This document shows positions 1 through 5,667 of a stretch of 8,935 nucleotides of DNA, in pieces. Within the stretch, counting starts at the first letter, position 1. The number at the start of each line of letters is the position of its first letter. A program made the translations under genes and the position numbers. The notes below the pieces were generated by a model, which ran no database searches, was not told where the DNA came from, and saw only the letters and a list, made by a program, of their open reading frames with translations. Location: contig DAHVKR010000029.1 in assembly GCA_027320785.1 (NCBI GenBank), positions 1 through 8,935 of the forward strand. Direction: 5' to 3'. The DNA is from Bdellovibrionales bacterium (GTDB taxonomy: Bacteria > Bdellovibrionota > Bdellovibrionia > Bdellovibrionales > Bdellovibrionaceae).

Positions 1-138
1 CACTTGTGCGGATTTTAAGTAAGGAAAAAAATAATACCCCAACGGCACATTGAGAAAAGGAAGAGCCGGCTTGGGCACTTGAGATGTGTAGGGCTTAAAT
101 CGACTACCTGTTCCGGCAGCAAGCAGCATGGCTTTCAT
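1..138 (-). CDS. murU: Sugar-1-phosphate nucleotidyltransferase, MurU-like (5' part only)
   Basis: The first 46 codons are present and the gene runs off the left edge of the window. The protein starts MKAMLLAAGTGSRF and continues with KPYT and VPKPALP. This is the N-terminal nucleotide-binding signature of the NTP-transferase (RmlA/GlmU/MurU) family, LAAGxGxRxxPxTxxxPKP, whose Gly-rich loop and Lys bind the NTP. The ATG at 138-136 directly follows the TAA of the upstream kinase gene (139-141) with no gap, so the two are very probably co-translated. In the known recycling pathway MurU converts MurNAc-1-phosphate and UTP into UDP-MurNAc in the cytoplasm, and its gene commonly sits beside amgK. 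The MurU assignment rests mainly on that neighbour. From the visible part alone it could be another sugar nucleotidyltransferase, such as a mannose-1-phosphate guanylyltransferase or a glucose-1-phosphate thymidylyltransferase. Confidence 0.8.
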   Translation of the reverse strand, partial: MKAMLLAAGTGSRFKPYTSQVPKPALPFLNVPLGYYFFPYLKSAQV

Positions 139-1164
139 TTATAATGTCTCGTAGTTTTTTTCAATAGCGCCTGTATCGAGCAGAATGTCAGAAAATAATT
201 TATACTGCGGAAATTGATTTAAGCACTTGATAACTCGCTTTAAGGTAGGCGCTAAATACTTAAGATATCGTTTATCTCCACGCTGATAGTAAAAACTGGC
301 AAAGCTTCCGCAGGCTTTAAAGCATCGCTGTAGGGTTTGTACTTCATAGATGAGATCGAAATGTTCACGTGAAAAATTTTGTGGCAGAAAGGACTTAGCT
401 TGTTGAAGATAATAATCTATGAGTTTGTTGGAGGTATCTTCCTCCATATCAATGTAAGAATCTCTGAGTAGGCTTACAAGATCGTACTGAATTGGACCCA
501 AGCGAGCATCTTGAAAATCAATCACAAACATTTTATCAAGCTTGATCATAAGATTTCGAGAGTGAAAATCACGATGACATATAACCTTAGGCTCGTTGTG
601 TAATGTTTCACAGATTTTTAAGAATATTTTTTGTAGTTCATTGAGGGTCTCTTTGGAGAGGTGGGCATTCAGAACACCTAAAATGAGGTTATCTTTCCCA
701 TAGTTCAACTCCCAAAGGAGCTTTTCAACGTCGAACTGAATTTTAAATGCTGTGCAATCCGATTTATCTTGGGTCGCCTTTCCATGGATTTTAAGGAGCT
801 CATCCAGAGCCATTTTATAGAAAAGAATAACATTTTCTTGATTTTGATTTTCCCAAAAACGACGTTCGAGTGTTAAATCTCCAAGATCTTCAAGAAGAAC
901 AAGACCCTCTTCAGCGGATTGACCAACAACTCTTGGCACATGGACGCCGTTTTTTTCGAAATGATTGAGAACACTTAAAAAGGGATACTCATTTGGGATG
1001 AAAGGATCCCATTTCATTAAAACCCAGGAGTCAGTATCATGAACAATGCGAAAATATTTTCGTGTTGAGGCATCGCCAGCTAAAGGCAAAACCTTAATGT
1101 CTTGGAAAGACAAAGTGTTTTTTAAGAAAGACTCTATAGAGGGTTCCATCACAGACACACTCAA
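139..1164 (-). CDS. amgK: AmgK-type amino-sugar kinase (anomeric MurNAc/GlcNAc kinase, APH fold)
   Basis: This is a 341-residue protein of the aminoglycoside-phosphotransferase/choline-kinase fold, close to the usual AmgK length. Visible motifs are GDASTRKYFR near residues 30-39 (ATP-binding loop typical of the AmgK group), LLEDLGD near 90-96 (hinge), CHRDFHSRN at 196-204 (Brenner motif, catalytic Asp199 and Asn204) and VIDFQDA at 214-220 (metal-binding Asp216). GPIQYDLVSLLRD and an LQRCFKACGSFA segment follow, as expected for this family. Characterised AmgK phosphorylates C1 of MurNAc or GlcNAc during peptidoglycan recycling, feeding MurU, whose likely gene follows with no spacing. The start is uncertain. 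A TTG at 1164-1162 has an AGAGAGG element 12 bases upstream; the first ATG, at 1149-1147, has that element about 27 bases away. I favour TTG, but both keep the whole catalytic domain. Substrate specificity is inferred from family and context. Confidence 0.85.
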   Translation of the reverse strand: MSVSVMEPSIESFLKNTLSFQDIKVLPLAGDASTRKYFRIVHDTDSWVLMKWDPFIPNEYPFLSVLNHFEKNGVHVPRVVGQSAEEGLVLLEDLGDLTLERRFWENQNQENVILFYKMALDELLKIHGKATQDKSDCTAFKIQFDVEKLLWELNYGKDNLILGVLNAHLSKETLNELQKIFLKICETLHNEPKVICHRDFHSRNLMIKLDKMFVIDFQDARLGPIQYDLVSLLRDSYIDMEEDTSNKLIDYYLQQAKSFLPQNFSREHFDLIYEVQTLQRCFKACGSFASFYYQRGDKRYLKYLAPTLKRVIKCLNQFPQYKLFSDILLDTGAIEKNYETL

Positions 1165-1188
1165 AGTTTGTCAGAACCTCTCTAAAGG

Positions 1189-1219
1189 ATCAAGGCTTGA
1201 TTAAGCTTTAAGATAAAGC
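1189..1219 (-). repeat. Two adjacent small inverted repeats at a gene junction
   Basis: Two perfect hairpin-capable repeats lie side by side at the end of the upstream gene. GCTTTA/TAAAGC (1205-1210 and 1214-1219, three-base loop) covers its last codons. ATCAA/TTGAT (1189-1193 and 1197-1201, three-base loop) touches its TAA stop (1203-1201). No U-tract follows on the minus strand, so they do not read as an intrinsic terminator. They could affect mRNA stability or the ratio of the two proteins, but stems of five or six base pairs may also be chance. Confidence 0.35.
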
Positions 1220-2034
1220 ATTTCGAGAACTTCTGCGAGAGGTCCTCTTTCAAGAGGAAGGCGATCTGCACAAATTTCGAGTGCTTTTAGTTGCTGCTTT
1301 AAAGTATCAGAATATTCACTTGAAAGATGTTCGGAGGCCTTCGAGGCAACAAAAATTATAACAGGGCCAATGGTTGAGCTTTTGACGAACTCAGAGAGTA
1401 TATTCTGTTGCTCCTGGCTGACTTCTCTTTCCAAATCCACGACTAAGGTCGTATTTTCAAGAGACTCAAGGTCCTGAAGGGTCCCAACCCGAGAGGCTAC
1501 ATCTGCGAAGGGCAAGTAAGCCATATTCTCAGAAATCTCATGTATTTCTAAGGAGACTTTTTGAACAATTTTAGCCTGAGCCCCGTAAAAGAAAAAAGAG
1601 TGTGGACTCGAAGCGGTGCGTATCGAGTGTAGATCAGACTTCTCAATCTCAATATTGTTGAGTGTTCTTTCAAGGTGTTGAGTGTAAAGGTGCGGTTCTA
1701 ATATCATGCGAACCAAACGAGTTAGTTGACTTTGATCATCAAAAGAAAGATCCCGAGCCTCGTGAACAAGGCCGTAGCCAAGAAATATATCTTTCACGAA
1801 GATCGGGATATAGAGATCTTCCCCTCTAAGAGAAGTCTCTAAAGAAAAACTTTGTCCAACTCCTGTTAAATGCCGAATGGACAACCCCTTACCATAGCGC
1901 CGCTTTATCATGTCGTTTAGTTTTTCAACCATCCGACGAACCCCCCTCATGGCTAACAGAATTGTTAGCGTTTGCTTATTATGTATCCAAATACCGTGCC
2001 GAGAATGGGCTCTGAAAAGAGGCACTTTTAACAC
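1201..2034 (-). CDS. Unrecognised protein: GAF-like segment plus degenerate sigma-54-activator AAA+-like region
   Basis: The 277-residue product has no name I recognise. Residues about 60-112 resemble the end of a GAF domain (a strand reading DLYIPIFVKDIFLGYG, then an SFDDQSQLTRLV helix). Residues about 146-277 can be laid along an NtrC-type AAA+ domain in the right order. FFFYGAQAKIVQK sits where the P-loop would be, IHEIS matches the IHxxS helix after Walker A, TTLVVDLE matches Walker B, GPVIIFVAS matches the sensor I strand, and LKALEICADRLPLERGPL matches the RLNVIxIxxPPLRER segment. Walker A Gly/Lys-Ser/Thr, the GAFTGA region, the FREDLYYR finger motif and a C-terminal HTH are absent, so ATPase and sigma-54 contact functions look lost. 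The start is GTG at 2034 with AGGG seven bases upstream; an internal ATG at 1950 is an alternative. It is the first gene of the amgK-murU string, after a terminator, but I found no convincing promoter. The fold assignment is my own alignment by eye. Confidence 0.75.
   Translation of the reverse strand: MLKVPLFRAHSRHGIWIHNKQTLTILLAMRGVRRMVEKLNDMIKRRYGKGLSIRHLTGVGQSFSLETSLRGEDLYIPIFVKDIFLGYGLVHEARDLSFDDQSQLTRLVRMILEPHLYTQHLERTLNNIEIEKSDLHSIRTASSPHSFFFYGAQAKIVQKVSLEIHEISENMAYLPFADVASRVGTLQDLESLENTTLVVDLEREVSQEQQNILSEFVKSSTIGPVIIFVASKASEHLSSEYSDTLKQQLKALEICADRLPLERGPLAEVLEMLYLKA
1952..1969. repeat. Perfect 7-bp inverted repeat inside the 5' coding region
   Basis: GCTAACA (1952-1958) and TGTTAGC (1963-1969) are exact reverse complements around a GAAT centre. 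The repeat ends two bases before an in-frame ATG (1950-1948) of the unrecognised gene. If that ATG is the true start, the repeat would be a leader hairpin or an operator; if GTG 2034 is the start, it is within codons 22-28. Function is unknown. Confidence 0.35.
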
Positions 2035-2141
2035 CGTGTAACCCTGTTATTTTTAAGATAAGAGCAGTTTGAGAAAATTTTTTAGGAATGAAAAGTATCA
2101 GAACAGTGGCTATCGCCAAGTCATTAGGGTGAAATTTTCAT

Positions 2142-2175
2142 TAAAAATAACAAAACCCTACCGAGGCAGGGCTTT
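2142..2175 (-). terminator. Rho-independent terminator of the sigma-54 activator gene
   Basis: In minus-strand RNA, AAAGCCCTGC (2175-2166) pairs with GTAGGGTTTT (2161-2152) around a four-base loop. TGTTATTTTT, rich in U, follows directly. Two of the pairs are G-U wobbles in minus-strand RNA but A-C mismatches in plus-strand RNA, which fixes the direction. It lies about 57 bases after the TAA of the activator gene and separates that gene from the downstream operon. Confidence 0.75.
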
Positions 2176-2195
2176 GAAAGGGAGGGACGAAGGGA

Positions 2196-2220
2196 TCCTG
2201 ACTTCTTTAAAAAGTGAGGA
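2196..2220 (-). repeat. Imperfect inverted repeat in the 3' untranslated region
   Basis: TCCTnACTT (2196-2204) and AAGTnAGGA (2212-2220) are complementary except for one central G-G (C-C) mismatch, with a short AT-rich loop. It begins 11 bases past the activator stop codon and precedes the main terminator. It could be an RNA-stabilising hairpin or part of a two-hairpin termination region; it lacks a U-tract of its own. Confidence 0.4.
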
Positions 2221-2231
2221 CTCTTCGCTTG

Positions 2232-3797
2232 TTAGCGGGCGAGCTTTCGTTTATCGAGGCCGTATTTTTCGACCTTCATGATAAGACCCGCTCGACTGAT
2301 TCCAAGTTCTTTTGCTAATTTTGATTTGTTCCATCCTGTGCGGCGAAGACCTTCGCGGATCATATCTCGCTCGAGGTCCTCCAATGCATCTTTGAGCTTA
2401 CCTTGCAGACGAGCTCCCTGAACTTTTGTTTTTTCAGAGGACTCCAGAATTTTTCCTGATAGATGTTCCGCCATAAGTTTTGTTTCATCACCTGACAGAA
2501 CAAAGAGTCTTTCAATTTCATTTTGAAGTTCACGAACATTCCCTGGCCAAGCATAATCATAAAGTTTTTCAAGGGCGCGTTTTGTTAACACTTTTTTTGC
2601 TGTGTTGGGATGAACTTCATGCAACTTAGCTAAGAAAAAATCAACCAAGTAAGGAATGTCTTCTTTTCTTTCTCGAAGAGGTGGGACGCGGATATTGATT
2701 ACGTTCAGACGATAATACAAGTCTTCACGAAATGTTCCTTGCTCAACCATCTCTTTAAGATTTCGATTTGTCGCTGCGACAATTCTAACGTCAACTTTTC
2801 TAATTTCAGTTGCCCCAACGGGCGTAAAGGTACCTTCTTGCAAGACGCGAAGAAGCTTAACCTGCATTTGCGGAGAAGTGTCACCAATCTCATCGAGGAA
2901 AAAAGTTCCTTTATCTGCAATTTCAAAAAGACCCTTTTTATCTTTTAGTGCACCCGTAAACGAACCTTTTGTATGTCCAAATAACTCTGACTCAAGAAGG
3001 TTATCATTGAAGGCTGAGCAGTTTTGAATAACAAAAGGCTTATCATGTCGAGAGGAGTTGTAGTGAATGGATTTAGCAATAAGCTCCTTACCAGTACCAT
3101 TTTCCCCTTGAACCATAACAGTTGAGTCTGCACCCTTAATCTTATCTAAAAGAGCGTAAAGGGATTGCATAGGTTTCGATTTGCCGATCATGTTGTCGTA
3201 CTTGAAGCGATTACCCAATTCTTTATTCAGCTCTTGAATTCTATTTTCGCGAGATGAAATTTCAAGATGAAGAGTCACAATTTCTTGGGACACAAGCTCG
3301 CAAAGTTCGCAAAAATGTGTACGGTCATGATCGCTGAGGCACTTAATACGTCCCAAGCCCTTTTCAATCATGTCACCAGAAAGTCCAAAAGCGGCCCAGC
3401 GTTCGCGAATTTCAGAAAGGCGAGCAGAATCGTTCGGATCTTTTAAAAACCCCATCGCGACAACAGTTCCAACCATATCATTCTCGATCATGATAGGGAA
3501 AACGCCCACATCGAAACCTGTGAGGTCCCATTTCTTGAGAGCATAACGATTTTGCGAAACGCGAAGGTCATCAATCGTTTTAGTTACAAGTTCGCCAATA
3601 GATGTTTGTGCAGATTCCTTAGTGCAAAAAAAGCCAACGGCTGGATTGCAAAAGGACTGCCTTCCGCCATCAAACCCTTTGATCTGACCACGCTCATCCG
3701 TAAAGATAACATCAATGTTCCACCAAGAGTTGAGAATTTGCTTCAACTTCTTGATCACATGTATATGTTCAAATTCATCCCAATTGATCATCGACAT
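2232..3797 (-). CDS. Sigma-54-dependent transcriptional activator with PocR-like sensor domain
   Basis: The 521-residue protein is a bacterial enhancer-binding protein. Residues about 15-175 look like a PocR-type ligand-sensing domain, with C50 and C58 in the family's C-x-C-style stretch and a PIMIENDMVGTVVAMG strand pair. Residues about 203-450 are an intact AAA+ domain: Walker A GENGTGKE (231-238), sigma-54 loop GSFTGA (278-283, a Ser variant of GAFTGA), Walker B TFFLDEIGD (298-306), sensor I AATN (341-344), FREDLYYRL (356-364) with the arginine fingers, and WPGNVREL (417-424). Residues about 473-515 form a Fis-type helix-turn-helix. It should use ATP hydrolysis to open sigma-54 promoters when its ligand binds. 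No N-terminal phospho-receiver is present, so control is by direct sensing. ATG 3797 is preceded by AAAGGAGA with a six-base spacer. Target genes and ligand are unknown; I saw no good -24/-12 promoter in this window. Confidence 0.93.
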   Translation of the reverse strand: MSMINWDEFEHIHVIKKLKQILNSWWNIDVIFTDERGQIKGFDGGRQSFCNPAVGFFCTKESAQTSIGELVTKTIDDLRVSQNRYALKKWDLTGFDVGVFPIMIENDMVGTVVAMGFLKDPNDSARLSEIRERWAAFGLSGDMIEKGLGRIKCLSDHDRTHFCELCELVSQEIVTLHLEISSRENRIQELNKELGNRFKYDNMIGKSKPMQSLYALLDKIKGADSTVMVQGENGTGKELIAKSIHYNSSRHDKPFVIQNCSAFNDNLLESELFGHTKGSFTGALKDKKGLFEIADKGTFFLDEIGDTSPQMQVKLLRVLQEGTFTPVGATEIRKVDVRIVAATNRNLKEMVEQGTFREDLYYRLNVINIRVPPLRERKEDIPYLVDFFLAKLHEVHPNTAKKVLTKRALEKLYDYAWPGNVRELQNEIERLFVLSGDETKLMAEHLSGKILESSEKTKVQGARLQGKLKDALEDLERDMIREGLRRTGWNKSKLAKELGISRAGLIMKVEKYGLDKRKLAR

Positions 3798-3809
3798 AAG
3801 TGTCTCCTT

Positions 3810-3878
3810 TGACTATTCACAGTACACTTATCGTCCAAACTTTTGACGGACTTAAGCTGTCACGAGTGACGGATGTCA
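3810..3878. promoter_or_regulatory. Cluster of TGAC/GTCA half-sites upstream of the activator gene
   Basis: The gap before the activator holds five TGAC or GTCA tetramers at 3810, 3844, 3859, 3867 and 3875. They form the perfect repeat GTCACGAGTGAC (3859-3870), the pair TGAC-GGAT-GTCA (3867-3878), and a 17-base near-palindrome at 3832-3848 (CGTC...GACG, one mismatched pair). TGACGGA occurs twice, 23 bases apart (3844 and 3867), close to two helical turns. This is the pattern of an operator for a dimeric regulator, plausibly autoregulation. A TAAAAT (3898-3893, minus strand) could be a -10 box but lacks a convincing -35. The binding protein is not known. Confidence 0.4.
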
Positions 3879-3936
3879 TTTTTTTAATCAATATTTTAGG
3901 GGACTAGATATGTCTCAGGTCGAAACAAAAAGTGTA

Positions 3937-5667
3937 TCAATTTGAAGCAAGCTGATTCTGGAGCTTGTAAAAACGGTAGTATTCTCCTTGACGTCGGATC
4001 AGGTCATCATGATTTCCGATTTCAGCGATGTGTCCAGATTTTAACACCACGATGCGGTCACAACTTTGGACAGTGGACAATCTATGGGCAATTACAAGTA
4101 CTGTTCTGCCCTCCATTAATGAGTTGAGTCCTTTTTGAACCTCGACTTCGCTGTGGCTGTCGAGGGCGCTGGTTGCCTCATCTAGAATCAAGATGGGAGC
4201 ATCTTTGATAAAAGCACGAGCAATACTAATCCGCTGTTTTTCACCACCCGAAAGAAGCCCTCCTCGATCTCCTACCTGGCTTTGATACTGGTAGCGAAGT
4301 CGATTTATAAAGTCTTGTGCGTGGGCTTTTTGCGCCATGGTTTTCACAAGCTCTTTAGGCTTTGAAAAATCTCCGGACCAGATATTGTTTTCAACAGTAT
4401 CTCTTAAAAGGAAAACATCCTGAGAAACTAAGCCAATATTTTTTCGTAGCTCTGAAACATCGATACTTCTGAGCGAAACGCCATCAATATTAATTTCGCC
4501 GGCTGTAGGATCATAAAAGCGCTCCATTAAATTTGCGATAGTGGACTTACCACTTCCGCTTTCACCGACAAGAGCGACTTTTTCTCCTTTGTGAATCTCG
4601 AGATTAAAATTTTCTAGAACTTGATGGTGGCCGTACGAAAAAGAAACATTTTTAAATTCAATACGGCTCCAGTTTTGTGGAAATGGAGTGGGGTGCTCAG
4701 CTCGGATAAGTTCAGATGGCTGATCTAGAATTTGATAAACACGATCAGTTGCAACAACTGTTTCTTGAATGCGAACATAGCTTTCTTGGAACTTTTTAAT
4801 GGGCTGGTTAACAGTCAGCATAGATCCAATATAGGCAACGAAAACGCCAATAGTCGTGGAGCCATTTGCAATACGAGAGCCAAAGTAGAAAAAAATGCCC
4901 AAAATAACACAGGAGGCGACAAATTCAGTAATGGGGCTCATGGCCTCAATGCGTGCGTGAACTTTTTTTCGAATATCGTAGTAGATATCTGTTTCAGTTT
5001 GCAGTTTATTTTCTAATACAGACTCTAGATTAAAGGATTGAATTGTACGAACCCCATCGAGGCTTTCTTTGATTGTGGCTGAAATCTTTTCCAAATTTTC
5101 TTGGCCGCTTCGTACATGACGGCGAATGCTTTTAGAAATAAATCGAAGAAGGAAAAGGATCGCAGGCGCCACCAAAATAATCATGAGAGTTAACTTGGTG
5201 TCGAGTAAGAATAAATTGTAAATCAAAAAAATTGCCAGCAAAGGCTCACGAATAAAATCAGCCACCATTCTGAGGCCATCTTGAATGACTTTAATATCAT
5301 TCATAATACGGCTCATAAGACCTCCAGAGCCGGAGGCATATTCAGAGTGGAACTTTAAGTCCATGTTTAAAAATTTCTTTTGCAGCTTGCTTCGCAGTTG
5401 ATTCACAACTTGCTCGGCGGTGATATTCATCAAATAAATATGAAAATAACGTGAGACGGCAACAATTAGAGCAAGGCTTAGAACAAGAATAGTAAAGCTC
5501 TGCACCTTAAGCGGGTTGCCTGAGCTAAAAGAAGATTCGATATCTTTCAGCTTGTACATGAGGGCTGCATAGCAGGCGGAGTAAAGGATTCCCGTTATCG
5601 CTATTACGATGACGCGTTTCCAGTGAGGCTTAACTTCAACGAGAATTTTTTTAATTTGAACGATCAT
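3937..5667 (-). CDS. MsbA-like ABC exporter (fused membrane and ATPase domains)
   Basis: The 576-residue protein is a half-transporter of the MsbA/multidrug exporter type and would work as an inner-membrane homodimer. About six hydrophobic segments (near 18-36, 57-78, 139-157, 159-178, 247-267 and 270-288) form the membrane domain. The nucleotide-binding domain, from about 335, is complete: Walker A GESGSGKST (368-376), Q-loop VSQDVFL (Q416), signature LSGGEKQRI (472-480), Walker B ILILDEATS with catalytic Glu497, and switch His528 in VIAHRLS. Length matches MsbA (about 580). ATG 5667 overlaps the uvrA TGA by four bases (ATGA) and has GAAGG just upstream, indicating translational coupling. 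Candidate substrates are lipid A/lipopolysaccharide precursor, other lipids or drugs. Sequence alone does not separate these, so I give no gene symbol. Residues are canonical throughout; nothing suggests inactivation. Confidence 0.92.
   Translation of the reverse strand: MIVQIKKILVEVKPHWKRVIVIAITGILYSACYAALMYKLKDIESSFSSGNPLKVQSFTILVLSLALIVAVSRYFHIYLMNITAEQVVNQLRSKLQKKFLNMDLKFHSEYASGSGGLMSRIMNDIKVIQDGLRMVADFIREPLLAIFLIYNLFLLDTKLTLMIILVAPAILFLLRFISKSIRRHVRSGQENLEKISATIKESLDGVRTIQSFNLESVLENKLQTETDIYYDIRKKVHARIEAMSPITEFVASCVILGIFFYFGSRIANGSTTIGVFVAYIGSMLTVNQPIKKFQESYVRIQETVVATDRVYQILDQPSELIRAEHPTPFPQNWSRIEFKNVSFSYGHHQVLENFNLEIHKGEKVALVGESGSGKSTIANLMERFYDPTAGEINIDGVSLRSIDVSELRKNIGLVSQDVFLLRDTVENNIWSGDFSKPKELVKTMAQKAHAQDFINRLRYQYQSQVGDRGGLLSGGEKQRISIARAFIKDAPILILDEATSALDSHSEVEVQKGLNSLMEGRTVLVIAHRLSTVQSCDRIVVLKSGHIAEIGNHDDLIRRQGEYYRFYKLQNQLASN

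Noticed and set aside
2103..2120. Possible sigma-54 promoter (TTGGCGATAGCC...) before the unrecognised gene
   Set aside because: The GG is present but the -12 GC does not fall at the required spacing; TGGC-GATA-GCCA is only a short chance-length palindrome.
2094..2124. Sigma-70 promoter ATGACT / GATACT on the minus strand
   Set aside because: Only four of six matches in each box and a 19-base spacer; too weak to list, although a promoter is expected somewhere in 2046-2141.
2069..2281. Plus-strand open frame of 70 codons across the gap and the end of the activator gene
   Set aside because: It reads backwards through the terminator and into the conserved HTH-coding region, has no ribosome binding site of note and no recognisable protein character.
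3879..3936. Terminator after the ABC exporter gene
   Set aside because: The stretch is AT-rich with an A7 run in minus-strand sense, but no stable stem followed by a U-tract is visible, so read-through into the activator remains possible.
4732..5016. Plus-strand open frame opposite the exporter membrane domain
   Set aside because: Asn/Cys-rich product with no motif, antisense to a well-supported exporter gene.
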